This document shows, piece by piece, positions 51,588 through 60,684 of a DNA stretch of 64,000 bases. Origin of the DNA: Megascapheus bottae. Its lineage: Eukaryota > Chordata > Mammalia > Rodentia > Geomyidae. A program made the translations under genes and the position numbers. Where the stretch lies: the NCBI GenBank assembly GCA_024803745.1, contig JANJXV010000013.1, positions 11,326,001-11,390,000 on the forward strand, written 5' to 3'. Below the pieces are notes generated by a model, which ran no database searches, was not told the DNA's origin, and was given only the letters and a program-made list of their open reading frames with translations. Each line of letters starts with the position of its first letter. The first letter of the stretch is position 1.

Positions 51588-52027
51588 TGGACTTCAGTGA
51601 CTTAAGCTTATAAACCTAGCTAGTCAGAAATCTACTCAATGGGGGCCAGGAGTTTGGCTTAGTGGTAGAAGTGCTTGCCTAGCATGCACGAAGACCTGGG
51701 TTCGATTCCTCGGTACCCCACATACATAGCAAAAAGCCGGAAGTGGTGCTGAGGCTCAAGTGGTAGAGTACTAGCCTTGAGAAAGTCCAAGGACAGTGCT
51801 CAGGCCCTGAGCTCAAGCCCAGGACTGGCAAAAAAAAAAAAAGTCTACTCAAAAAATCTTGAGGGTAGTGGTCTGACCGGCCTAGGAAAGTTTATGAGAC
51901 TCTTGGGCCCAATTAACCAGCAAAAAGCCAGAAGTGGAGCTGTGGTTCAAGCGGCGGAGTGCTAGCCTTGAATGAAAATGCTAAGGGACAGCACTCAGGC
52001 CCTGAGTTCAAGCCCCAATATTGGCAC
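51588..52027 (+). mobile_element. 7SL-Geo SINE, interrupted by IDL-Geo
   Basis: Head start GCTTATAAACCTAGCTAGTC lies left of the insertion. The rest (GGTAGTGGTCTGACCGGCC, linker CAATTAACCAGCAAAAAG, Geo AGTGGAGCTGTGGTTCAAG) lies right of it. Confidence 0.9.
51641..51840 (+). mobile_element. IDL-Geo SINE nested in 7SL-Geo
   Basis: Complete IDL with B box GGGTTCGATTCC and Geo, with a poly(A) tail. Flanks AAATCTACTCAA (51628-51639) and AAGTCTACTCAA (51841-51852) are a 12-bp target-site duplication with one mismatch. Confidence 0.95.
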
Positions 52028-53069
52028 AAAAACAAACAAAACAAAACCCCAGAAGACTTTAATCTTCTGTGCACTGGAAGAGGGAGATGGTAGTAGTCAT
52101 CTTACCCATCTGTCATGGCTCCTCTTCCTGGTTGCCCCTTTATGGGTCATCTGAGGTGCCATCTGAGTCACCTCTCCACAAGGTTAGATGTCACTTCTGG
52201 GTCAAAGAATGAAGAACTGACCAAGAACTGCATAGGCCCCAGTGATTCCACTGTGTTTGCTTCTCTTTCTCATCTTCTTCCACAGGGTGGCATTTGGTCT
52301 CCACAGACTCTGCTTTATTTATGTTTTGAGGGAGAAGAGATGGAGGCCTGGGGCCCTCCTTTTGGGACATCAAAGCCCATCAAGCCTCCCCTTGCCCTTG
52401 GTGGGAGGTCTAAGAAGCCTGCCCTGTCAGCATGTGGCAAAGTCAAGCTCCCTCCAGAGGAACAGGCATGCTAAGGGCAGAGGGGGGCTGGAGGCTGGGT
52501 TCGGATCAAGTTGCCCTGAATGGAAACAAACTCCAACCCCAAACCAAACCCAAATAGAGATTCCAGGAGGAACTGGGTGTCCTAAGGGGCCCCAGGCTAG
52601 GATGGAACAGGCAGGACAATACAACGAACTCAGGGCTCCAGGCTCCCCAAGGGGTGTGTGGTTCCAGGCCTAGGAGAGGCATTTCCTGGGAGACTGAGGC
52701 AGATGGAATTCTATCTGTGAGCCAGCAGCCAGCCTTAGAGGGAAGGTAGCCCAGGCCTGTGTTTATATGTCAGACAAGCATCCCCAGGGCTTCGATGTCT
52801 CCCAGCCTTGCTGCAGGTGAGGAAACGAGGCCAGCACCGTGGCTCTGCCATAGCAGCAGGACATGGGAATGGGTACTTTGCTTGTGCCTGAGCCCCTGGC
52901 ATCCTAGGACACTGGTTTAGGTAGAAAGTAATGTTTTGTGGGGGAGCCTTGTCTGGTTTATGCTGACTCATATTTCTATGTGCTTCTGGCTTCCAAGAGA
53001 AAAAAGCAATACTAGGTAAAATGGGCCTGGATACTCAAGACTGAGCTAAACTCTGGTTCTTTTTTTTAT
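52028..53069. other. Unique sequence, nothing recognised
   Basis: ORFs up to 143 codons without domains. A faint MIR remnant (GCAGGTGAGGAAACGAGGCC) lies at 52814. Confidence 0.4.
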
Positions 53070-53302
53070 ATTTATTCATTCTGGTGCTAGTACTGGGTTT
53101 GAAACCAAGGCCTGGGTGCTGTTTCTTAGCTTTTTTTGCTTATGGCTGGCATTCTGCCACCTGAACCACAGCTCCATTTCTGGCTTTATGATGGTTACTG
53201 GAGATAGGAGTCTCTCAGATTTGTCTGCCTGGGCTTCAAACCATGATCCTCAGATCTCCTTTTCCTGAGTAGCTAGGATTACGGGCATGAGCCACAAGCA
53301 CA
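53070..53302 (-). mobile_element. 7SL-Geo SINE, left arm of inverted pair
   Basis: Antisense Geo (CTGGGTTTGAAACCAAGGCC, then CACCTGAACCACAGCTCC), linker GATGGTTACTGGAGATAGGA and head (CCTGAGTAGCTAGGATTACG). Followed within 2 bp by a plus-strand Geo. Confidence 0.9.
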
Positions 53303-53303
53303 A

Positions 53304-53388
53304 AAACGGAGCTGTGGCTCGAGTGGTAGAGCACTAGCCTTGAGCCCGTAAGCTCAGGAATGGTACCCAGGCCCCAAACAAACAACAA
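53304..53388 (+). mobile_element. Solitary Geo monomer
   Basis: AACGGAGCTGTGGCTCGAGT, then GAGCACTAGCCTTGAGCCCG and an A-rich tail. No head precedes it; instead it is joined head-to-head with the minus-strand element, so RNA through here could fold on itself. Confidence 0.82.
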
Positions 53389-54200
53389 AACCCAAAACAA
53401 CAACAACAACAAAATACCTCCTTCCCTCCTTTCCTCTTGGTCCTGTCCTGTACTGGGCCCTTACCTGGCCGATGAGGGGAGGGTGGTTTAACTGGGTGTT
53501 CAGGTAGCCAAAGGCACAGTAGGGCAGGCAGGGGTCACAGGAGGTAGGGGAGAAGGGAGGAGAGGTCCTCAGACATTTGCATCTGCTCTCTCCTCCTTTC
53601 ACCGGGAGTGTGGAACTCCAGCGCTTCAGGGCCCAGGGTCTGTTGCGGTCAGGCTATGGAATGTGCCTGTGGCTCTGTCCTTATTCTAGGTTGTCTTCCC
53701 TCTGTGCCTCCAGTTTTTACATATCCTATATAGTCCTCAGTATCGCTGTGACCTGGTGTCGCCTCTTAGTTTGATCCTTGATGTTCACTAGTAGGTAGAT
53801 ACCTTCTGGGGTAAGCCTAGCAGCCCACCCACCATGCTGAGAGCTGGGGCCCTGAACACCACATTTGTTCAATATTGATCCTGGCTCCTGGCCAGGGTGG
53901 GTACATGGTCAATGATGGACCAATCACTAGTGCTGGGCTCAGATCCTTTATCTGCTATTGAGAGCTCCTTGAGAAGAGGGCTGGGGTGGTCCATATCAGG
54001 CTACTAGCCCAGAACATCAGCTGCCCAAAGAGGCAGTGATAAAATATACCTGGTCCTGCCCTCCTTGGCTTCAGGCTGCAATTCTAGCCCTCAAGAGATG
54101 GAGGCTGTCCTTAACAACTGTTCAGAGGCCCATAGAGCCCTGCCCTTGCCTGAAATGTTCACAGAGCAGTTGATTCATGGTCAAGTTAAAACTGTGGCAA
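53389..54200. other. Unique sequence, nothing recognised
   Basis: The left edge is an (AAC)n tail of the solitary Geo. GAGAGCTCCTTGAGAAGAGG at 53960 may be an L2 remnant. Confidence 0.4.
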
Positions 54201-54423
54201 CTACCAGGTGCTAAAGGCTCAGCCTGTAATCCTAGCTATCTAGGAGGCCGAGATCTAAGGACTGTGATTCAAAGCTAGCCTGGGTAGGAAAGTCTGGCTA
54301 ACCACCAGAAAACCCAAAGTGGAGCTGTGGCTCAAAGCAGAACACTAGCCTTGAGCAAAAGAGCTCAGAGATAGCATCCAGGCCCTGAGTTCAAGCCCCA
54401 TGACACACACACACACACACACA
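54201..54423 (+). mobile_element. 7SL-Geo composite SINE with (CA)n tail
   Basis: CAGCCTGTAATCCTAGCTAT, AGTGGAGCTGTGGCTCAAAG and GAGTTCAAGCCCCATGAC, then ~20 bp of CA. The linker is shortened (GTCTGGCTAACCACCAG). Confidence 0.92.
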
Positions 54424-54554
54424 AAAGCAAACAAATGGGGACAATCATTGATTCCTTGATTCCAGCCGCCATTTCTGAATTCACTGACCAGCCCACTCTC
54501 AGCCTGGGACAGTTTACGTGACTTCCTCTCCCCACCAATAAAACCATCCTCCTA

Positions 54555-54792
54555 GCCAAGCACCGATGACTCACGCCAATAATCCTAGATATTCAGGAAG
54601 CTGAGATCTGAGGATTGAAGTTCAAAGCCAGCCCAAATAAGGAAAGTCCATGACATTTTTATATCCAATAAACTACTCAGAAAAAGCTGGAAGTGGCCCT
54701 CTGGCTCAAGTGTAGAGCACTAGTCTTGAGAAAAAGAATCTCAGAGACAGCACCCAGGCCCTGAGTTCAAATCCCAGGACCAGAAAAAAACA
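54555..54792 (+). mobile_element. 7SL-Geo composite SINE
   Basis: TGACTCACGCCAATAATCCT, linker TATCCAATAAACTACTCAG and Geo GGAAGTGGCCCTCTGGCTC, with an A-rich rather than CA tail. An exception to the family's usual tail. Confidence 0.9.
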
Positions 54793-55129
54793 AATAAAAA
54801 CCTCAAACGTTTCTCCTTCTCCTGGCATCCCTGTCACTGTCCTTGTATGCTCCCCACAAACCGGTCCCCACTGCCTTAAGCATGTTACTTTGTCCTTCTG
54901 TCTTGATTTACCCATCCAGAGTCACTGAACTCCTACACTACCACCATTCTCATGCACAGTTTTGGTTTTATGGGATACCTGCTGTACCTAATTGGAAGAG
55001 GCCATTTCTTTTTAACCTAATAGGCATAATTAGGCCTTGCCCTCTTGTGCCTGTGAATGTTTCACTAGGCAGTCCCCAGGTCCTTCCTTCTCATCGATGA
55101 CACTTCAGCTCCTTAAAAATCTCTCTGGC
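54793..55129. other. Unique sequence, nothing recognised
   Basis: No supported feature. Confidence 0.35.
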
Positions 55130-55316
55130 AAGCCAGGCAACAGTGACACGAGCCTGTCATCCTAGATATGCAGGAGGCTGAGCTCTGAGACTCATGGTTC
55201 AAAGCCAACCTGGGCAAGAAAATGCACTGTGGCTCAAGTGGTAGAGTGCTAGCCTTGAACAAAAAGCTTAGGGACAGCATCCAGGCCCTGTGTTCAAGAC
55301 CTAGGACCAGCAAGCA
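55130..55316 (+). mobile_element. 7SL-Geo SINE, linker deleted
   Basis: GCCTGTCATCCTAGATATGC, CCAACCTGGGCAAGAAAATG joined directly to CACTGTGGCTCAAGTGGTAG. The junction between head and Geo (the CCATGAGACTC and CAATTAACC text) is missing. Confidence 0.9.
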
Positions 55317-55350
55317 TGCACACGTGTGTGCATGCATGTGCACGCGCGCG

Positions 55351-55392
<42 letters not shown>
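55317..55392 (+). repeat. (CG)n(CA)n Z-DNA-prone SINE tail
   Basis: GCACGTGTGTGCATGCATGT passes into ~18 bp of alternating CG and then ~28 bp of CA. About 75 bp of alternating purine-pyrimidine with few breaks, at a 7SL-Geo 3' end. Confidence 0.96.
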
Positions 55393-55394
<2 letters not shown>

Positions 55395-55449
55395 CTCTCT
55401 GGGGGCAAATCACTTCTCCCAGAAGTAAGAGGTAACCACTCTTGAGCCT

Positions 55450-55612
55450 TTCCATGGGCTCCACTGTGCTTTCTATGAATTCTCTTTCAGCTCTTATTCT
55501 TGAAGATGGGTGTCTTATTCCCTATTTTATAGGCAGGGAAACTGAGGCAAATAGAACTGTGAAGTCACTGTTGCAGGGTATAGAGTCCAGACCAAGGATG
55601 CCTGGCAGAAGT
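55450..55612 (-). mobile_element. MIR SINE fragment
   Basis: TTCCCTATTTTATAGGCAGG, then GAAACTGAGGCAAATAGAAC and GAAGTCACTGTTGCAGG, follow the antisense MIR. Confidence 0.75.
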
Positions 55613-55699
55613 TGCATTCTACTGCTGTCTCAGGATGCCACCATCTCTTCCTGGGGAGTCCTAGCCTCCCCCTGGGAACATCTGCTCCTTCAGCCTTCC

Positions 55700-55990
55700 A
55701 GCTGTCACCCTGTTCAGGATAACAAATTATGCTGTAACAAGAGGTGAACTCAAATGCAGGCCAAATAGTTTTCCACGGCAATTTCATGCAAAATAATTCC
55801 AAGACATCCATCTTTCTTGGCATGTGGGGTTAGAACACATGCAGACAGAAGGACAGAGGAGCCAGAACCCAACTGATTGTCACAAATAAATAAACAAGGC
55901 ACAGACGACATTATGGCAAGGGGGGTGGCTGGAATATAAATCAGGCTTTTATGGGACCAGTGGCCTGTCAGGGACCAGACCCCACCCGAC
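55700..55990. promoter_or_regulatory. Candidate conserved non-coding element
   Basis: Repeat-free. GATAACAAATTATGCTGTAA, TTTCATGCAAAATAATTCC (octamer-like), CACAAATAAATAAACAAGG (forkhead-like TAAACA) and GAATATAAATCAGGC are clustered. Conservation is untested. Confidence 0.35.
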
Positions 55991-56257
55991 CCCCATCCTT
56001 GCCTAGCCTCTGAAAGAGAAAACCAGTGGACATGCTGTTAACCTGAGCCAGGGCCAGTTACCATAGGGCCACCCAGGGTTCCCTGACAGGCCCTCACCGG
56101 GCCTGGCAGCCCCCTGGCATTTATCATACGCTTGCTCCCACATGCACACCTACCACACTGGCGTTTCTCATTCATTGATTCATTCATTGATTCACTTCAT
56201 GTGTAGGAAGCACGCTGTAAAATCTTCCTTAATGAATACATTTGCTCATTACTTTTA

Positions 56258-56449
56258 TTTTTTTGTCAGTTGTAGGGCTTGAGCTCAGGGCCTGAGCACT
56301 GTCCTTGGACTTTCTCAAGGCTAGAGCTCTACCACTTGAGGTATAACACCACTTCCAGCTTTTTCTATGTATGTGGTACTGAGGAATCGAACCCAGGTCT
56401 TCATGCATGCTAAGCAAGCACTCTACCACTAGTCCAAACTCCTAGCCCC
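56258..56449 (-). mobile_element. IDL-Geo SINE
   Basis: Antisense Geo (GGGCTTGAGCTCAGGGCCTG, then TACCACTTGAGGTATAACACC) and IDL (CTGAGGAATCGAACCCAGGT, then CATGCTAAGCAAGCACTC). The T-run tail is short. Confidence 0.92.
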
Positions 56450-56939
56450 TGCCCATTTCTTTTCTCCTTCCACCATCCTCCTTGCCATCTGCCTCCCCTA
56501 TGACTCTTCCCATGTCTGTGGCATTGAAGACATTCCTGCAAGACCAAAAGCCGTTGGCCAGTGCATGGAGTGGTGAGCTGGGCCTTGGAAGCCTGTGGGA
56601 CAGAGTAGGGAGCTGAGAAAGGAACTACACATCCCCTCCTCCTCTGTAGTAGACTCAGGCCTCTGCTTCCTGCCAAGGCACTTTTCAGGGAAGGACATTC
56701 TCGACAAGAAGCAGGTGAAGAGATGACAACCAAATAGCAGGTCCCTATGTCCCCAAAATGCTGCGACTCTTGTACCTCTGAGCAGGGTCTCTCCTCCATG
56801 ACCCTTCTTGTCCTGGGACCTGCACTGGAACAGCTCCTCTTCCCAAAGACTACATACAGTTTGCACACTGGGCAAGTCATTTTTCCTGCTAAGCCTGGCA
56901 TTTGGCAGTTGGAAGTACTCAGGAAATAATGGTTACAAA
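56450..56939. other. Unique sequence, nothing recognised
   Basis: A 177-codon minus-strand ORF (56410-56943) has its last codons in the IDL-Geo SINE. It lacks domains and is overlapped by ORFs in other frames, so it is not called a gene. Confidence 0.4.
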
Positions 56940-57160
56940 TCACAACTCTTTAAAGTTCATCTATTGACTTAAAACAATGTTATGTTAAAACTCCCCAAAC
57001 ATACCTTACCATTAGTACATTGACAAGGGCCTGCAACCAACCTGCTCTAGTTCCAGCACATTTCAGCCCAACCTCATCCTATCCCCATCCTATCTCCCCC
57101 TACCCACAGCCCCTGGCAACTACTGCCTCCCCTACTTGTATTTTTCCCCCTTTGGCTTGG
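56940..57160. mobile_element. Ancient L1-like fragment
   Basis: CCCCCTACCCACAGCCCCTG, then GCAACTACTGCCTCCCC, resembles old L1-associated text (CCCAGCCCCTGGCAACCACC type). It shares its source with 49380-49660. Confidence 0.5.
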
Positions 57161-57163
57161 GGT

Positions 57164-57215
57164 GTGTGTTTGTGTGTGTGTGTGCACATGGGTACATACA
57201 TGCATACACACATGT
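57164..57215 (+). repeat. GT/CA-rich tail of an antisense SINE
   Basis: GTGTTTGTGTGTGTGTGTGC, then ACATGGGTACATACATGC, precedes the minus-strand 7SL-Geo. Read in sense it is an irregular CA-type tail. Confidence 0.85.
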
Positions 57216-57218
57216 ACT

Positions 57219-57412
57219 CACCAGTACTAGGGCTAGAACTCAGGGCCTGGGTGCTGTCCTTGAGCTTTTTTTTGCTTGTTTCTTTCATTTGTTTGCTAGA
57301 AAACTTGAGATAACAGTTTCATGAACTTCCTTTCCAGGCTTGCTTCAAACCTCAACAATCAGATCTCAGCCCCGTGAGTACTTAGGATTACAGCTGTGAG
57401 CCACAAGCACCT
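57219..57412 (-). mobile_element. 7SL-Geo SINE, Geo A-box part lost
   Basis: Antisense Geo 3' half (GGGCTAGAACTCAGGGCCTG, then TGCTGTCCTTGAGC), then a T-rich region joined to the linker, then head (CTCAGCCCCGTGAGTACTTA). Confidence 0.83.
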
Positions 57413-57496
57413 GCTTTCCCCTAGCCTTTTAATGATCCTAACCTAGGCAAGAGAGAATACACCATCCCCAAGTGACAAGAAGAATACTGTGGATGT

Positions 57497-57697
57497 GGGG
57501 CTAGGAGCGTGGCCTAGAGGTAGAGTGCTCGCCTACCATGCACGAAGCCCTGGGTTCAATTCCTCCATACCACATACACAGAATAAGCCGGAAGTGGTGC
57601 TGTGGCTCAAGTGGCAGAGCATTAGCCTTGAGAAAGCCCAAGGACAGTACCCACGCCCTGAATTCAAGCCCCATGACTGGCACACACATACAAAAGA
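57497..57697 (+). mobile_element. IDL-Geo SINE with target-site duplication
   Basis: IDL (GCGTGGCCTAGAGGTAGAGT) and Geo (AGTGGTGCTGTGGCTCAAGT) with a CACACACATACAAAAG tail. AGAATACTGTGGATGT (57481-57496) and AGAAAACTGTGGATGT (57698-57713) are a 16-bp duplication with one mismatch. It is the one IDL-Geo here with a CA-type tail. Confidence 0.95.
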
Positions 57698-57713
57698 AGA
57701 AAACTGTGGATGT

Positions 57714-57898
57714 CAGTTGCTGGTGGCTCACACCTGTAATCAGGAACTACTCAGAAGGCTGAGATGTGAGGATTGTGGTTCAAAGACAGCCTAAGCAGGG
57801 AAGTCCATGAGACTCTAATAAACTACCAAAAATGCTGGAAGGGGTAGAGCACTGGCCTTGAGCAGTGCCCAGGTCTTGAGTTCAAGCCCCAAGACCAG
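57714..57898 (+). mobile_element. 7SL-Geo SINE with short Geo
   Basis: CTGGTGGCTCACACCTGTAA, linker CTAATAAACTACCAAAAATG, then Geo starting at GGTAGAGCACTGGCCTTGAG. The Geo A box is deleted. Confidence 0.88.
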
Positions 57899-57923
57899 TG
57901 CACGCACTTGCGTGCACACGCGT

Positions 57924-57962
<39 letters not shown>

Positions 57963-57977
57963 CATGCACACACACAG
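57899..57977 (+). repeat. (CA)n, SINE tail
   Basis: GCACGCACTTGCGTGCACAC, then ~38 bp of CA, then TGCATGCACACACACA, directly after the 7SL-Geo 3' end. Confidence 0.95.
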
Positions 57978-58657
57978 CTGGGCCCTGCCAACTATGGACA
58001 GAGCACCATGCCCTGGTTCTCCTCAGAACTAGAACTAGTCTGGCATCAAGGTGCCCAGGGAACACTGGTCCCTTTGCTTTGTAGGTGTGAAGGGAAGGGA
58101 TGGGCTTTCAGTTCAGAGTACAGTCTTGGTCACCCAGTAAATTTAGGCTGTTGATTGATGGGCTGAGAAGGCTTTAGGGCACAGAGGGGGTCAGCCGGAG
58201 AAGGTGGCAGGGAGGTGCCTGCGGGACATGTTGGTTTTGGCCCTGGGGCTGAAGTTGACACTGTTCTCCAGGCCCCGCTGGCAAGCTTTGATTACACAGC
58301 CCAACTCCCAGCTCACACCTCTAGGCATCTGAACAACCATTTCCTCTAACTAGACCCTATTTTCCTCTCTGAAACTTCAACTTGTAGCTCCTATCCATCC
58401 TTCAGAACCCACTCAGTGTTACCCCTGCCGTGAGTAGGGCAGTGACCTCAGTCCTGGTATATCAGCAGCATACTCTTCAGGCTGGAGACAGAACACTAGG
58501 GGACCTCAGAGAGACTAGCCTGTGGCACCCAGTGTTTGCCCTACTTTTCCCCATCAGAGTTCCATTCTCCCTCTTAGAGGATATCTAATCCCCTTGCTGT
58601 GACCTCTGAGTCAAAGTCTGCCCAGAATCCTAGTTAAGGTGGGGGGAAGGGGGGGCA
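57978..58657. other. Unique sequence, nothing recognised
   Basis: No exon or repeat family is supported. Confidence 0.35.
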
Positions 58658-58862
58658 TGGCAGGAGGATAGCCTAGTGATAGATTGCTGGCCAAGCATGC
58701 ATGAAGCCCTAGGTTTGATTCCTCTGTACCACATACTCAGAAAAAGCAAGAAGTGGCACTGTGGCTCAAGTAGTAGAGCACTAGCCTTGAGCAAAAAGCG
58801 TTCAAGGACAGTGCTCAGGCCCTGAGTTCAAGCCCCAGGACTGGCAAAAAAAAGAAAAAAGA
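58658..58862 (+). mobile_element. IDL-Geo SINE
   Basis: IDL (GATAGCCTAGTGATAGATTG, then GGCCAAGCATGCATGAAGCC) and Geo (AGTGGCACTGTGGCTCAAGT, then CCAGGACTGGCAAAAAAAAG). Several A-box substitutions. Confidence 0.92.
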
Positions 58863-58885
58863 GGCTAAGGGAGGAAAACATCCCC

Positions 58886-58887
<2 letters not shown>

Positions 58888-58937
<50 letters not shown>
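58888..58937 (+). repeat. (TA)n microsatellite
   Basis: About 50 bp of pure TA, 25 bp right of an IDL-Geo tail. It is the only long TA repeat in the window and is prone to cruciform extrusion. Confidence 0.96.
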
Positions 58938-58939
<2 letters not shown>

Positions 58940-59874
58940 ATAGATGCAAATGTGTACGGATGTATATGGCTAGGCCCCATTGCAGAGCCATAGATGGCTG
59001 AGCTGAGGTGGAGGGGAGGGGTGATGACTTCAATTGTGTCTCCAGGCCCCTCTCAGAGATTTAGATTTCTCTTCTGGCAGGAAGGTCCAACTTGGGGGAA
59101 CCCATACTAATCTAGCACTGATCTTTCTTGACCAAGGCTGCCCAGGGAGAAGGGTGAGGCTCTCCCAGGGTCCCTTTATGAGGGCACTAATGCTGTCACG
59201 AAGGCTCCACCCTCACGACCTCAGCTCCTGACAACCTCCACACTGGAAAACAGAGTTCACCATGTGGCTTTGGGAGAGCAGAGTCAGACCACCGCAGATG
59301 GAACGGGGTGGGGGGGCAGATGGGTGAGGGACTGGCTGGTTTGGTTGGGTGGACAGAGACTAGATATGGATTCAGAGCAGAAAAAAAAAATCTTGCAATG
59401 TGATCGAATCTGTGCAGCCCTAAGTGCTCCCTGAAGGGGGTTCTAATTTGTGCAATCAGTCCCCTGAGGGTAAGTAGAGGCAGACAACAACTTCTAGAGA
59501 CCAGAAGAAGGAGGAAGAGGGGAAGCAGGGAATGAGTGAAGCAGGCATCAGTTGCAGAAGCCTCTTTCCTCCTCCTTGCCAACCAGCCAGTGGGAATAAG
59601 CTTAGCTCCTGCCAGGAACCCCCATGGCTTCAAACTCTGTGGATGTCCAGCTCTGAGGCCTTCCCCCAGTGGCTGGAGCTACAGGAGAGGCAGGGGGAAG
59701 AGAGGACAGTACAAAGGTCACCCTGGAGGTCAGGAAACGCTCTGGGTAAGTGCTCTTGCCCTGCCCCTCAGCGTATCTTCTTCCTCAGGCTGGACATGAA
59801 TCTGCACAAGACTACATCCACACTTATCTCCATGTCTCTGTGTGAAACTGACCTCTTTCCTAGATTTGTTCTGC
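58938..59874. other. Unique sequence, nothing recognised
   Basis: An A(9-10) run near 59382 and a G(7) run near 59311. ORFs of up to 145 codons lack domains. Confidence 0.4.
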
Positions 59875-59965
59875 GGTTTCAACACATTAACACATTGGAA
59901 AGGCCAGGCACAGGGCCTGGTGCTTGGTAAGACTCCTACTGGTCATTATCAACCATTATAACGAG
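59875..59965 (+). mobile_element. Possible MIR 3' part
   Basis: AAGGCCAGGCACAGGGCCTG, then GTGCTTGGTAAGACTCC, resembles MIR AGAACAGTGCCTGGCACATA, GTAAGCGCTC. Confidence 0.4.
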
Positions 59966-60427
59966 GTAGAAGGTGCTAGCTAAGGACTAGAGCCGAAGCC
60001 AGGCTTCGTGGCTGGTGGCCTGGCTCTTGAACCACTCTTCAGTCCCCCGAGGCAGCCCTTCCCTGCCTCACAGCCTACCTCCGCGCTCAAGGCACACCAC
60101 TGACATTCGACAGGAGCCTTGTCTTCATTTCCTGCCCCATCTGCATCTGGTTCCAGTTCTGCCTCCATCTTCCTCCTGACCTGTCCCAGGAGGGGACTTT
60201 CTGTATGGTATCCCTGGGCCCAGGTGCTCCTCACATTCCCCAGCCCCTCTCCCCCTGTGCTCTCCCCTCTTGTGTTCCCAGCTCAAGGTACACCGCTCTC
60301 CTGCCTGCCCAGTCATAATCCTAAAAGACGGAAGCCTTATTTCATCAACCTGAATGTTGAATTCCTATACACAAGTTAATTTTTTAAAAAAATGTTAAGG
60401 ATTTTGTTCAGGATTTTAGAAGGTAGG
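59966..60427. other. Unique sequence, nothing recognised
   Basis: Pyrimidine-rich at 60110-60300. No feature is supported. Confidence 0.35.
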
Positions 60428-60445
60428 GGTGTGTGTGTGTGTGTT
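60428..60445 (+). repeat. Short (GT)n at an antisense SINE tail
   Basis: 18 bp of GT left of the minus-strand 7SL-Geo, matching that family's CA-type tail. Confidence 0.85.
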
Positions 60446-60479
60446 TGGAGAGAGACAGAGTCAGAGGGCGAAGGGAGGA

Positions 60480-60684
60480 GAGAGAATCAGTCCTGAGGCT
60501 TAAACTAAGTTCCTGGGTATTGTCTAAGCTTTGTTTTGTGTGTGCTCCACTAATGTTCTCCGTAAGCCATGGCTCCGCTTCTGGCTTTTTCAGTGGTGAA
60601 TTGAGGATAAGTGTTTCATGGACTTTCTTGCTTGGGCTGGCTTCAAAATGTGATCCTCAGCGCTCAGCCTCCTGAGAATTTGGA
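60480..60684 (-). mobile_element. Diverged 7SL-Geo SINE
   Basis: Antisense Geo (GTCCTGAGGCTTAAACTAAG, then GTAAGCCATGGCTCC), linker CAGTGGTGAATTGAGGATAA and head (CAGCGCTCAGCCTCCTGAGA). The 5' end of the head is missing. Confidence 0.8.

Noticed and set aside
51641..51840. tRNA gene suggested by boxes A and B (GGGTTCGATTCC)
   Set aside because: The boxes belong to the IDL monomer of a SINE; no full cloverleaf, the second monomer follows, and it has a poly(A) tail and target-site duplication.
56410..56943. 177-codon minus-strand ORF
   Set aside because: Its C-terminal end is read from an IDL-Geo SINE and the rest has no domain.
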